In this document: piece after piece, positions 1-8,604 of the stretch
Layout of the letters: each line of letters opens with the position of its first letter
Position numbering within the stretch: the stretch's first letter is position 1
Source: Crossiella sp. SN42
GTDB taxonomy: Bacteria > Actinomycetota > Actinomycetes > Mycobacteriales > Pseudonocardiaceae
Length of the DNA: 64,000 nucleotides
Direction of reading: 5' to 3'
Assembly: GCF_023897065.1 (NCBI RefSeq)
Contig: NZ_JAMHIV010000016.1
Span: forward strand, 62,001-126,000
The notes under the pieces: generated by a model
The model's input: the letters and a program-made list of their open reading frames with translations, nothing else
The model's database searches: none
What the model was told of the DNA's origin: nothing
Made by a program: the position numbers and the translations under genes

Positions 1-2
1 AG

Positions 3-2819
3 CACGTGGCCAGGGCCCGGGACGAGGAGCGGGCCAGCGTCGCGGAACTGTCGGCTGCGGCCAAGGCGGCCGAACAGCGCGCGACGGCGGAGACCGAAGC
101 CGCCAAGGATGCCTCCGCACGAGCGGTCGACGCCGCCGAGAAGGCCAAGCAGGCAGCCGAGATCGCCGCTGCCGAGACCGCGGCGGCGAAGGATCAGGCT
201 GGCAAGGCCGCGGCCGCGGCCATTCGCGCGGCCGACGCCGCCGAACGCGCGGCCGATGCCGCGAAGACCGCGATTTCCGCGGCACAGGCAGCGAACAACG
301 CCGCTCGCGTGGCCGCCAACGCCGCGTCCAAGGCAGCCTCCGCGGCCTCGGCCGCGGGCCAAGCCGCGGCCGAGGCCCGCAATGCGGCGACCGCGGCGGC
401 GGGAGATGCCAACCAGGCCTCAGCCGCCCGCAAGGCTTCCGAAGCGGCACTGGCGATGGCCAAGGTGGTCCAGCAGATCGCCGAGGCCGCGAAGGCAGCA
501 GGCCGTGCGGCCGAGGATGCGGGCAAGGCGGCCGGGGCGGCCAAGAGCGCCAGCCAGAACGCGGACAAGGCGGCCAATGCTGCTCAGGCAGCGGGCAGCC
601 ACTCCCACGTCGCCTCCGGCGAGGCCGCTCGTGCCAGACAGGCCGCAGCCAACGCCCGGCGCAAGGCGAATGAGGCCTCGCGCGCCGCGGGTGTCGCCGA
701 GTCCCTTGCCGGGGAGGCAGGCCGCGCGGCGAACGAGGCGCACCTGGCGGCGAGGTCAGCGGCCGAGCACGCTCACGCGGCAGGTCTGGCCGCGGCGGAT
801 GCGGCCGAGCACGCCGGCCAAGCCGCGGACCTGGCCAAGATCGCCACCGAGCACGCCGAAGCGGCCCGGGTCGCCGCCGAGGCGTCGGTCGCCGCCGCCC
901 GGCAGGCCACGACGATCGAGGAGAACGCGCGCAAGGCCGACGCGGAGCGGCTGACCGTGGAGTCCGGCGAGGCCTTGCTGACCGCGGAGGACGCCAAGGC
1001 CGAGTACGCGGCACGGAAGTCCGACGCGGCATGGGATGCCGCCGAAACCGCGCACCGGGACGAAGAGACCAAGCGGCTGCTGGCCGAGGCGACCGCCCCT
1101 GGCGCCCCGGCTTCAGTGGTGTTGACCAACGGGCGCAAGGTCGCCGCGCGAGTGCTCAAGAGCGGCGGGCAGTGGAGCAGGAAGGCCGCCGAGGCCGCAC
1201 TCGTCGGAGCCGAGGCCGATGTCCGGCAGTTCCTGCGGACCCAGCTGCCGTTCGATGCGGAGCAGGATGACCGCTCCCGCGTCGCCTACATCGCCGACCA
1301 CACTGAGATCCCGGCTCAGAAGAAGGCCGCCGAGGCCGCGCTGTCGGGTTCTCACGCCGGGGTGCTGGAGTTCCTGCGCACCCGTGAGTACGAAGGCAAG
1401 GACGCCGACGACCAGGTCAAGATCGCCCAGATCATGAACACCGGCGGTCCGCAGACCAAGGAGAGCGCCAAGGCCGCGCTCAACGGCACCGTCGAGGACC
1501 GCCGGGCCTTCCTCGCCACCGGCCAGCATGTGGCGGCCGAGCAGGACGACGAGATCAAGGTCGTGCAGCTCCTCGACGGCGGCGGCCCAGAGGTGAAAGC
1601 CGCGGCCCGGGTCGCACTCGCCGGCCCTCCGGCCTATCGCAAGGACTTCATCCAGGTTGGGCAGCACAAGGCCCGTCAGCGCGACCAGGAAGCCGCCTCG
1701 CACGTTGCCGAGGTCCGTCGTTACGTCGCCGACGCCGCCCGCTCGGCGGCCAACGCGCAGGAGAAGGCGGCCGAGGCTGCCCGCGCGGCCGCGATCGCGC
1801 GCAACGCCGCCGCTGAGGCGGACGAGCACGCGCGGCGAGCGCGGGAGGCGGCCAACGAAGCGGCTGGCTACGCCGCTCAGGCCCGGCAGTCCGCCGCGCA
1901 GGCACAGGAGTCGGCCAACCAGGCGGCCGCCTCGGCACGCAGCGCCAGGGAGGCGGCCAACAACGCCCAGCGCGACGCCCGGCTGGCCTCCCATTCCGCC
2001 TCCGCCGCGACCGCGTCAGCCGCACGGGCGCAGCAGTCCGCCGCCGAGGCCCGGCAGGAGGCCACCCGGGCACGGGACGCCGCCATCGCCGCGGGCAAGG
2101 ACAGCGACGCGGCTGCGGCGGCCGCCAGCGAGGCCTGGCGCGCGGTGGCCGAGCGGCAGCGCGCCGCCGATGAGGCGAAGCGCAAGGCAGGAACACAGCG
2201 CCCGCCATGGGCGCAGACCGAGGACGACATCAAGAAGCAGTTGGCCGAGCGATACAACTCGGCGAACTTCGACGACATGGTCGGCCCGGAGGGCCTTCCG
2301 CCACACCTGCGGGCGATGGCGCTGGAAGAGTACGGCGAGCGGATGTGCGAGGCACGGCCGGCCGACTGCAACCAGATCCTCGCGGCCATGTCCGCAGCGG
2401 CCGTGTGGCGAGCCGGGCCACGAGGGATGACAAAGCACAAGGCGGAATCCGCTGAGATCGTCCGCAAGGCTGCGGAGCGGGTCATCAGCATTGACGCGAA
2501 CGTCCTCATGGAGAGACACCTCACTCAGGCTGAGCGGGATTACTACAACAGCTTGCCCCACAAGGCGCGGGCGGCATTGTGGCGCCGGTACGCCGGCACC
2601 GCGATCCATCGAGCCGTTTTAATCGAACTGGAGAACGAGTACCGAGGCCGGTTCAGGTACGCAGCGTCCTGGCATCCCGACTTCTACGACACGAAGACCC
2701 GCACCTACGTCGAGCTGACCACAGATGCGCAGCTCACCCGCCATATCCTACGCGGCGGAGCCTACCCGGGGTCGGCCTACATCGCGTACAGTATCCCGTA
2801 CGGATTTGGACTTCGATGA
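3..2819 (+). CDS. ALF-repeat polymorphic toxin, 5' partial
   Basis: The gene is open at the left window edge; the GTG at 6 is probably an internal Val. Residues 1-340 and about 565-730 are extremely Ala-rich heptad-like helix (AAxAA, A-E-A-A-R), likely a long rod. Between them, about 390-560, are four to five ALF repeats with the pattern AL-G...FL...D...V, as in secreted actinobacterial ALF-repeat proteins. The last 70 residues (near 868-937) contain G-T-A-I-H-R, then HPDFYDTKT followed by VELTTDAQ. I read this D...E-x-T arrangement as a PD-(D/E)xK-like nuclease module, the kind that ends polymorphic toxins. The stop overlaps the next start (ATGA), coupling it to a probable immunity gene. A TTA codon lies at 2619. 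Toxin identity is inferred from architecture; the nuclease assignment is tentative. Confidence 0.8.
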   Translation, partial: HVARARDEERASVAELSAAAKAAEQRATAETEAAKDASARAVDAAEKAKQAAEIAAAETAAAKDQAGKAAAAAIRAADAAERAADAAKTAISAAQAANNAARVAANAASKAASAASAAGQAAAEARNAATAAAGDANQASAARKASEAALAMAKVVQQIAEAAKAAGRAAEDAGKAAGAAKSASQNADKAANAAQAAGSHSHVASGEAARARQAAANARRKANEASRAAGVAESLAGEAGRAANEAHLAARSAAEHAHAAGLAAADAAEHAGQAADLAKIATEHAEAARVAAEASVAAARQATTIEENARKADAERLTVESGEALLTAEDAKAEYAARKSDAAWDAAETAHRDEETKRLLAEATAPGAPASVVLTNGRKVAARVLKSGGQWSRKAAEAALVGAEADVRQFLRTQLPFDAEQDDRSRVAYIADHTEIPAQKKAAEAALSGSHAGVLEFLRTREYEGKDADDQVKIAQIMNTGGPQTKESAKAALNGTVEDRRAFLATGQHVAAEQDDEIKVVQLLDGGGPEVKAAARVALAGPPAYRKDFIQVGQHKARQRDQEAASHVAEVRRYVADAARSAANAQEKAAEAARAAAIARNAAAEADEHARRAREAANEAAGYAAQARQSAAQAQESANQAAASARSAREAANNAQRDARLASHSASAATASAARAQQSAAEARQEATRARDAAIAAGKDSDAAAAAASEAWRAVAERQRAADEAKRKAGTQRPPWAQTEDDIKKQLAERYNSANFDDMVGPEGLPPHLRAMALEEYGERMCEARPADCNQILAAMSAAAVWRAGPRGMTKHKAESAEIVRKAAERVISIDANVLMERHLTQAERDYYNSLPHKARAALWRRYAGTAIHRAVLIELENEYRGRFRYAASWHPDFYDTKTRTYVELTTDAQLTRHILRGGAYPGSAYIAYSIPYGFGLR

Positions 2820-4186
2820 CATCAAGCAGGGTCGCACCAATGAGCATAGGCAAGATCGAGGCCGGACGCTTCACCATCACCGAAAAGAGCATCAAGGACA
2901 CCGACTTCTCTCAGAACAAGAGCAAAGAGTGGGGTATCGTAGAGTCCCGGCTCGAACGGTGCAAGTTCGAAAACCTGCGGGTGAGAAACTTCGTTTTCGG
3001 ATCAGGCAAGAAGCCGACTGAATACATCGACTGCAGCTTCGACGGCTCCCACATCCGGGCACTCGTCCCTGGACGCGCCCGGTTCATTCGGTGCTCGTTC
3101 CGAAATGTCCGACTGGAGAAGTGGCTCTGCAACGAGGCGGAGTTCATCGACTGCGTCTTCACCGGCACTCTACGCGAAATCAATTTCAATCGAGAACTCG
3201 ACAAGGGAGCCCGGGGCCAACTGGGCCGCAAGGAGAACGCATACTCCGGCAACAACTTCTCCGGTGCCACCCTGGAATGGGTCGCCTTCATGGGCGGGGT
3301 CGACCTGTCGGCTCAGCAACTGCCTACCGGCGAGGAATATCTGTATCTACCCGACGCGGCGCCCGTCCTAGCCGCAGCCTTCGCTGAAGTCGAAAACTGG
3401 GGTGAGGCTGACCGCAATACGGTCAGGGGCAAGCTGGAAATGGCACGCGAGGACGTGGCGCACGGCCAACATCAACTATTTCTCTGCCCCGAGGTATTCA
3501 TCGCCCGCTCCCCTGAGCAAGAGAAGGCGCTGGGTCAGCTTCGCGAGGTCCTCCTCGCGGCCAAGGCAAAGCTCGAACAACCGGCCGGGGGTTCGTCCGG
3601 GACCGAACGTCCGAATCTGGCAATCGACCGCCGTGCGGTCCACGGGCCTGGCTTCGTGTACTTCCGCGCTCGTGACCAGGGCGATGCGGGACGCTCGCTG
3701 GGCCTGCCCGGTGGGCCGCTCACCGAGGACTCCACGGGGACTCCGGCATTCGACGGCGTGATCGCGCGCGCGGTCGAGCCGTTCCTGGTCCTGGGTGCGC
3801 TGGTGGCAGCCACCCGGGACGTCCGATGGCATCCCGAATTGTCACCGATCGTCAGTGTGTGGCCGCCTGAGGAGACCGAACCTCGTTCGATCGAGGAAGC
3901 CATGACACTGCCCGATGGCTCTCCCTGGAAGGACCCGGGATCCGTCTTGCAGGAACTGGGCACCGCAACCAGGGACAGCCTCGCCGCGGTCCCGGAGGAT
4001 CGACTGGCACAGGTCGCGGCGCAGTGGTCGCGAGCTGAGGCGTTCGCCCACTTCCAGGATGTGAACCCGGAGAGCATGCTGTCGGTCGTTCGCGATTTGG
4101 TGGGTCTCGCCCAGCGGGCACGAGCCGCCGACGAGCAGCTCTACTGCTGGATTGGCACCCCGCCGGCATCAGAGGCCAGCCACTGA
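2816..4186 (+). CDS. Probable immunity protein, pentapeptide-like N-terminus
   Basis: 456 aa from the ATG at 2816, whose ATGA overlaps the toxin stop; an in-frame ATG at 2840 is a second possible start. Residues about 40-140 hold loose pentapeptide-like steps (CKFENLRV, DCSFDGSHI, RCSFRNV, DCVFTGT) typical of a right-handed beta-helix. The C-terminal 280 residues have no motif I recognise and show no signal peptide or membrane segment, so the protein is expected in the cytosol. Immunity to the upstream toxin is inferred from the overlap and position alone. It may be a fusion of two small immunity domains. GC is lower than in the chromosomal core genes. Confidence 0.65.
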   Translation: MTSSRVAPMSIGKIEAGRFTITEKSIKDTDFSQNKSKEWGIVESRLERCKFENLRVRNFVFGSGKKPTEYIDCSFDGSHIRALVPGRARFIRCSFRNVRLEKWLCNEAEFIDCVFTGTLREINFNRELDKGARGQLGRKENAYSGNNFSGATLEWVAFMGGVDLSAQQLPTGEEYLYLPDAAPVLAAAFAEVENWGEADRNTVRGKLEMAREDVAHGQHQLFLCPEVFIARSPEQEKALGQLREVLLAAKAKLEQPAGGSSGTERPNLAIDRRAVHGPGFVYFRARDQGDAGRSLGLPGGPLTEDSTGTPAFDGVIARAVEPFLVLGALVAATRDVRWHPELSPIVSVWPPEETEPRSIEEAMTLPDGSPWKDPGSVLQELGTATRDSLAAVPEDRLAQVAAQWSRAEAFAHFQDVNPESMLSVVRDLVGLAQRARAADEQLYCWIGTPPASEASH

Positions 4187-4265
4187 GAACGGGTGGGGGC
4201 GACCAAGCGAGGTCGCCCCTGCCCGGACCGGAACGCTTTCCGCGCTCAGCACAGGCCGCGACCTT

Positions 4266-4350
4266 GGCGCGCTTGGTCGGACGACGGGCCACCATCTCGC
4301 ACTCCAGCCTCGCGGCAACGGTGCTCAGCGGCGCGGGCCGACCACGTGCC
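4266..4350 (-). pseudogene. Fragment duplicated from the 5331-5771 gene
   Basis: Read on the minus strand this stretch gives APLSTVAARLECEMVARRPTK. The intact gene at 5331-5771 reads APLITVATRLER..EMVARCPTK, so this is a short decayed paralogous piece. It abuts and overlaps the 3' end of the racemase gene, whose last codons (HVVGPRR) are out-of-frame equivalents of HVVEPAP. The racemase 3' end therefore probably sits on a recombination junction. Confidence 0.55.
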
Positions 4351-5062
4351 CCTGGCCGGTTTCGGGGGCGAGGGCCAGGTCCACCGCGGCTTCGGCATGC
4401 GCAACAGCCGTGTCGATGATGGGTACCGGACTGTCCTCGGGTTTGACGAGCAGGCCGAACTCGGTGCACCCGAGGACAACGACCTCCGCGCCGCGCTCGA
4501 CCAGATCCGCGATGGCGGCCTTGAACTTGTTCCGGGTCGCGGCGAGGAAGACGCCCTTGGCGAGTTCCTGGCAGAGCGCGTTGTGCACGTTCTCCTGGTG
4601 TTCGCCCTCGGCGACCAACACCTTGAGGTCATAGCGTTCGCGCAGGCGGTTCACGAAGTAGTCGCCGGTCATCGTGTAGCGGCTGCCGAGCAGTCCCACG
4701 GTGGTGAACCCGCGTTCCCTGACCTGCCGGGCGGCCGGATCGACGATGTGGAGGAACGGGAGGTCGACCGCGCTTTCGATGCGGTCGGCGGCGGCGTGCA
4801 CGGTGTTGCAGGCGATCAGGAAGAAGTCCGCGCCCGCGGCCTTCAGCTTGTTGCCCTGCTCGGCCAGGAGGTCGCCGACCACGTCCCAGCGACCCTCGCG
4901 CTGGTTCCGGTCGACTTCCTCGAAGTCGGTCTGCGCCAGGACAAGACGCGCGCTGTGCAGCCCGTCGTCACCCAGGCGCTGAGAGGTCATTTCGTTGATG
5001 AGCCGGTAATAGGCGATCGAACTGGGCCAGGCGACACCGCCGACTATTCCGATGGTCTTCAT
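4325..5062 (-). CDS. Aspartate/glutamate racemase family protein
   Basis: 245 aa. The Asp/Glu racemase fold is clear: N-terminal MKTIGIVGG, first catalytic Cys in ACNTVH (Cys85) and second in LGCTEFGLL (Cys199). Family members interconvert L- and D-amino acids by a two-base thiol mechanism without PLP. The length is normal for a standalone aspartate racemase. The substrate is not determined. The last 10 or so residues come from a junction with a duplicated fragment and may not be original. No operon partners: the toxin cassette converges from the left and a LysR remnant lies upstream. Confidence 0.88.
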   Translation of the reverse strand: MKTIGIVGGVAWPSSIAYYRLINEMTSQRLGDDGLHSARLVLAQTDFEEVDRNQREGRWDVVGDLLAEQGNKLKAAGADFFLIACNTVHAAADRIESAVDLPFLHIVDPAARQVRERGFTTVGLLGSRYTMTGDYFVNRLRERYDLKVLVAEGEHQENVHNALCQELAKGVFLAATRNKFKAAIADLVERGAEVVVLGCTEFGLLVKPEDSPVPIIDTAVAHAEAAVDLALAPETGQGHVVGPRR

Positions 5063-5164
5063 TTCCCCACGCTAGAACCGCCTTTTCCCTACGTCCACTG
5101 CGCTGCCTCGCCCGTCCACGCAGCTCGGCGTCCCACTCGTGCAGGGCGACGGACGGGGAGTGCG

Positions 5165-5356
5165 ACCTACGCCTTCGAGAGCCAGGTGGCCGGTGCCGTC
5201 GAACTGCCGATCGCGGACCAGGGCGCGTCCCGCACGATCAGCCTGCTGTGGCGGAAAGACCCGTCGGCGGCGGCGACCCTGGACCTCCGGCGCCACATCA
5301 TCGATACGGCGTCTCAGCTCTTCGCGGCGGTCAGCGGCGGCCGGTGGCCAGGATGA
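5165..5356 (+). pseudogene. LysR-type regulator, C-terminal remnant
   Basis: The plus-strand frame reads as the end of a LysR substrate-binding domain: VAGAVELPIADQ, then ISLLWRKDPSAA, then a terminal helix (HIIDTASQLF). No N-terminal HTH is present upstream, where the racemase gene diverges. The frame runs into the 3' end of the convergent HNH-like gene before stopping. I interpret it as a truncated regulator that may once have been divergent from the racemase. Confidence 0.42.
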
Positions 5357-5771
5357 CGAGGAACTGGCCGCCGCCCGGCTCGATGCTGGCGGTCACCGGC
5401 AGTCCTGGCACCAGCCGGGAGAACCGGTCCACCAGCCAGTCCGCCGCCTCCTGGGCGTCCTGCTTGGTCGGGCACCGGGCCACCATCTCGCGGCCGCCCT
5501 TGCGCTCCAGCCTTGTGGCGACAGTGATCAGCGGGGCGGGTTCGACCACGTGCAGGCGGTCCGGCCAGGCGATGACCACCTTGACCGCGCCCTTGCGGGT
5601 GTTGCAGCCGCGGTGCGCGAGCCGCTCGGCGATCTTGGCCTTGCGGTCGGCGGTCCGGCTGTCGACGCTGGGCCCCCTCGAGTCGTTCACCGACATGTCG
5701 GGGTCGACCGGTTCATCGCAGACCCAGCAACGCCAGCCGTCGCGCTCGGCCACATCATCGAGGAGACTCAC
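5331..5771 (-). CDS. HNH-like zinc-binding protein, degenerate
   Basis: 146 aa. The N-terminal half resembles an HNH nuclease zinc core: CWVC near residue 15 and HRGCNTRKGA near residue 53, matching the second CxxC-like half and the final H..CN..K. The central Asp-His expected between them is replaced by a Ser/Asp-rich stretch (NDSRGPSVDSRT), so nuclease activity is doubtful. The C-terminal half (about 75-146) is an unrecognised alpha/beta segment. It has a decayed partial copy at 4266-4350. Function unknown. Confidence 0.6.
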   Translation of the reverse strand: MSLLDDVAERDGWRCWVCDEPVDPDMSVNDSRGPSVDSRTADRKAKIAERLAHRGCNTRKGAVKVVIAWPDRLHVVEPAPLITVATRLERKGGREMVARCPTKQDAQEAADWLVDRFSRLVPGLPVTASIEPGGGQFLVILATGRR

Positions 5772-5840
5772 CCGAGCAAACTAGCCTGCCGCCAACGGCA
5801 TCCACAAAGGACAGAGAAGGTCATCGGTACCTCGGCGGCA

Positions 5841-5958
5841 CATGCCAGAAGCCCCGGGGCACGTTGTGGACCGTGTCACCAGGGCTTCTGGGGCTATCTC
5901 AACCGAGTCGAGCTGAGGGGATTCGAACCCCTGACCCCGCACTGCCAGCGTAGGTGAA
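5841..5958. repeat. Left att-like repeat: tRNA-Ala 3' half plus hairpin
   Basis: This is an imperfect direct copy of 26002-26121. It contains a hairpin with arms 5845-5854 and 5882-5891, then GGGGCTATCTCAACCGAGT. Next comes the T-arm, variable loop and anticodon 3' side of tRNA-Ala(GGC), ending at the anticodon loop (CTGCCAG). The 5' half of a tRNA is absent, so this is not a functional tRNA. Identity stopping at the anticodon loop is typical of attachment sites left by tyrosine-recombinase integration. It marks the left end of the island. Confidence 0.75.
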
Positions 5959-6027
5959 TCAAGCATCTGACCAGCAAGTGCCGTTGCATACCGTTCAACG
6001 GCGTTCGACTCGGTTCCTGCGAAACCA

Positions 6028-6048
6028 CTGCTCCAGGTCTGCTCCAGG
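6028..6048. repeat. Tandem decamer pair, possible integrase arm site
   Basis: Two direct copies of CTGCTCCAGG lie at 6028-6037 and 6039-6048, an 11-bp period. The same pair (CTGCTCCAGA twice, same spacing) is at 25913-25933, just inside the other island end. On an excised circle the pairs would flank the joined att core, as arm-type integrase sites do. That role is inferred. Confidence 0.4.
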
Positions 6049-6089
6049 CTGGCCCGCGCACCACAGTTCTAAGGGCCAGGCCGGCCGTC

Positions 6090-7607
6090 TTACCCGGCCG
6101 GGACGGGCAGCGGCATGCCCGGCACCCGCGCGTCGACGGGGGGCTTGCCGTGCACCAGGAACCGCTCCACCGCGCGGTCCAGGCGGGCATTGCCGTCGGC
6201 GTAGAGCCCGTGGTCGCCTTCGCCGGTGACGGTGATCATCCGCGCGCCGCGGAAATTCTGCCGCGCCTTGATCGCGTTCTCGATGCCGGTGGCCCCGTCG
6301 TGCTCGGAGTGCACGATCAGCACCGGCGGCACGCCCTTGCCGGTCAGCTGCTGGAGCGGGATTTGCCCCTGCGGGCGCTGCCAGAACACGCAGGCCTGGC
6401 CGGTCAGCCAGCTGGCGCCGAGGATGAGGTGGCCGCGGTCGAAGTTCTCCTGGGAGCGGCGGATGATGGACTCGCGGTCGCCGGTCCACGGGGTGTCGTT
6501 GCACAGCGTGGACCACAGGGTGGCGGTGAAGAAGTCGGCCGCCAGCGCCTGGCTCGGTGCGGGCGTGCTCCGGCCCTGGGTGGCCGCCCGGGCCGACACC
6601 AGCAGATCGGCCAGCAGCGGGAAGTTCTTCTTCTTGTACAGGTAGTGCACCACCGCGCCGTCCAGCGCGAGCTGGTTCACCAGCCCACCGCCGATCTCCA
6701 CCGGTTTGCGAGCCAGTTCGGCGCGCAGGTCCTCATAGACGCGCCGGGCCTGTTCGCCGGTCGCGCCGAACCGGTACCTGGACTCGTACTGGGCGATCCA
6801 GGGCAGGAAGTCCTGCCGCCAGCGGCGTTCGAAGCTGGCTGCCTGGCTGTCCCGGAAGGTCTGCCAGTCGCCGGTGAACTCCACCACGGAGTCCACCACG
6901 AACCGCCCGGTGCGCCGGGGGAACTGCTGCGCGTAGTGCGGGCCCAGCCAGGTCCCGCCGGAGATTCCGTAGTAGTTGATCTTCTGTCGGCCAAGCAGCA
7001 CCCGCAGCAGGTCCATGTCGCGGATGGTCTGCGCGGTGTCGATGTACTTGCCGAGCTCGCCGGAATGTCGTTGGCAGGCCTGGGCGAACTCGCGCACCGA
7101 GTCCGCGATTGCCGCCAGGTTCGCCGGCGAGCGGTCCCGCCCGTCCCGGCCCGCGCCGGGCACCACACCACCGCAGCTGATGTTGTCGCTCTTGCCGGTG
7201 CCGCGCGGGTCCATGCCGATGATCTCCTGGTGCGCGCGCAGCTCGGTGCCCGGCTGCCAGCGGCCCGGCCCACCCGGTCCACCCGGGTTGGTGAACAGCG
7301 AGGCGGTGGCCTTGCCGGTGGCGGGCAACCGGCTGATCGCGATGGTCAGCTCCGGCTCGTCGCTCGGCCAGGCCCAGTCCCGAGGGGTGCGGAAGGTGGC
7401 GCACTCCAGGCCGGTGATGTCCAGGTCATCAGGCAGCGGCGCGCTCATGTCATCCATCGTGCAGGGCCGCCAACTCAAGCTCTGCCCGGCGAAGCGGTCC
7501 GGGATTCCGGTGCTGTTCAACGGAATCCCGGCGGCCAGTGCCGGGGTCGTGGTGGCGACTCCGGCCAGCAGCACTGGCAGCACGAGGAGGAGGCGTTTTC
7601 GGCTCAT
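6090..7607 (-). CDS. Secreted S33-family peptidase (tripeptidyl aminopeptidase-like)
   Basis: 505 aa. Signal peptide about residues 1-26 (MSRKR, hydrophobic core, ALAA). The alpha/beta-hydrolase core has TNPGGPGGPG as the oxyanion region, GMDPRG, and nucleophile elbow GISGGTW with Ser216. Asp437 (HSEHDG) and His466 (GEGDHG) complete the triad. The TAP C-terminal domain is present. The SlpD/SlpE/TAP family releases N-terminal tripeptides from secreted proteins outside the cell. The usual elbow is GxSYG; here Gly replaces Tyr. A second, diverged family member lies at 8605-10083 in the same orientation. Monocistronic in appearance. Confidence 0.9.
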   Translation of the reverse strand: MSRKRLLLVLPVLLAGVATTTPALAAGIPLNSTGIPDRFAGQSLSWRPCTMDDMSAPLPDDLDITGLECATFRTPRDWAWPSDEPELTIAISRLPATGKATASLFTNPGGPGGPGRWQPGTELRAHQEIIGMDPRGTGKSDNISCGGVVPGAGRDGRDRSPANLAAIADSVREFAQACQRHSGELGKYIDTAQTIRDMDLLRVLLGRQKINYYGISGGTWLGPHYAQQFPRRTGRFVVDSVVEFTGDWQTFRDSQAASFERRWRQDFLPWIAQYESRYRFGATGEQARRVYEDLRAELARKPVEIGGGLVNQLALDGAVVHYLYKKKNFPLLADLLVSARAATQGRSTPAPSQALAADFFTATLWSTLCNDTPWTGDRESIIRRSQENFDRGHLILGASWLTGQACVFWQRPQGQIPLQQLTGKGVPPVLIVHSEHDGATGIENAIKARQNFRGARMITVTGEGDHGLYADGNARLDRAVERFLVHGKPPVDARVPGMPLPVPAG

Positions 7608-7740
7608 GCCCCCAGTACAGGCTGTGCCGCTGCGGCACAGTCAAGTTCGACGCGGCGCGGGCCACATTCCACCCGGTCGTGGGGTGCGGTGGTGCACTCG
7701 ACTCAGGCTGACCGCGCACGCGATACCTCCACTCACCTGC

Positions 7741-8328
7741 TCAGCACTCCCGCGCGGTGTTCGGCAGGAACCCGAGCTGAGCGAGCCACGCTGTCGTGGT
7801 GGTTAAGGTGAAGCCCCGCGCGGGGAACACGTGGTCGAGGACGGCTCTGTTCAGGGCGGGGTCAGCGTCGGCGACGGCGTCGGTCAGAACCGTGATCCGG
7901 TAGTCGCGGTCTGCGGCGTCGTAGGCGGTGGCCGCGATCATAGCGCTGGTCGCTACGCCGGTGAGTACGATCGAGTCGACATTGCGGGCTCGGAGCACAA
8001 GGTCGAGATCCGTTCCGGCGAAGGCGCTCGTGCGGCGCTTGAGAACGGTGACGTCATCGGGTCCTGGCCCGAGCCTCGGGTCCACCTCGGTGCCGGGAGC
8101 GTCCTCGCGAAAGGTCTCGCCTGCCTCGAAGAACGCGGTCATCAGCGGGTTGGTGTCGGCGAGGTCCGTCCTGTTGCGGCGCAGGGCCGTCCGGACGAAC
8201 ACGGGGAGCACACCGGCCGCCCGGGCCGCGGGTAGCACCGCGGCGATCGGGGCGACGGCGTCCGCGGCGAACGGGAAGTCGCGGGTGACACCGACCTGCA
8301 GGTCACCGACAATCAGTGCGGTCCGCAT
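7741..8328 (-). CDS. Isochorismatase-fold protein lacking the usual Cys
   Basis: 195 aa from the ATG at 8328; the frame is open upstream but that part is unlike the family. Isochorismatase features are present: ALIVGDLQVG with the catalytic Asp, a Lys in VLKRRTSAFAGTDL, and the motif LTGVATSAMIAATA. In the active family the last motif carries Cys at about the position of Ser/Ala here, so nucleophilic catalysis is questionable. Some actinobacterial cysteine-hydrolase-like proteins share the same ATS substitution. The start overlaps the end of an MFS fragment. Substrate unknown. Confidence 0.8.
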   Translation of the reverse strand: MRTALIVGDLQVGVTRDFPFAADAVAPIAAVLPAARAAGVLPVFVRTALRRNRTDLADTNPLMTAFFEAGETFREDAPGTEVDPRLGPGPDDVTVLKRRTSAFAGTDLDLVLRARNVDSIVLTGVATSAMIAATAYDAADRDYRITVLTDAVADADPALNRAVLDHVFPARGFTLTTTTAWLAQLGFLPNTAREC

Positions 8329-8445
8329 GCTTGTGTGCCTTCCATCCGGCGTTCGATGGTGAGAAGTACGGCCAGGCCGAGCATCATGATCAGCGCGATG
8401 AGCAGCAGCGCCCAGGTGTAGCCGCCGGTGCGTGCTGGGAGGTCT
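8313..8445 (-). pseudogene. MFS transporter C-terminal fragment
   Basis: The minus frame ending at the TGA 8313-8315 reads GGYTWALLLIALIMMLGLAV then LLTIERRMEG, one last transmembrane helix with a cytoplasmic tail. The sequence upstream of about 8445 no longer encodes transporter. The stop overlaps the start of the isochorismatase-like gene, consistent with a former operon of transporter and hydrolase of which only the tail remains. Confidence 0.5.
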
Positions 8446-8604
8446 CGCCGGGTGAGCAAAGAGCAGCGCAGACAGCAGCGACCAGGGCGTGCTCAACCAC
8501 GCCAGCGAACATCTGGCTCAGCCCAGCGCACGACTACCTTGCCACCACTCGAAGCACCCGGCGTCAACAGCGACCTGAGCACGGCGAACGAATGTCCACC
8601 CGCG

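Noticed and set aside
5781-6190. Proteins predicted across the tRNA remnant (ending VRGSNPLSSTRLR)
   Set aside because: That ending is a familiar mistranslation of a tRNA 3' half; the sequence is the att-like repeat.
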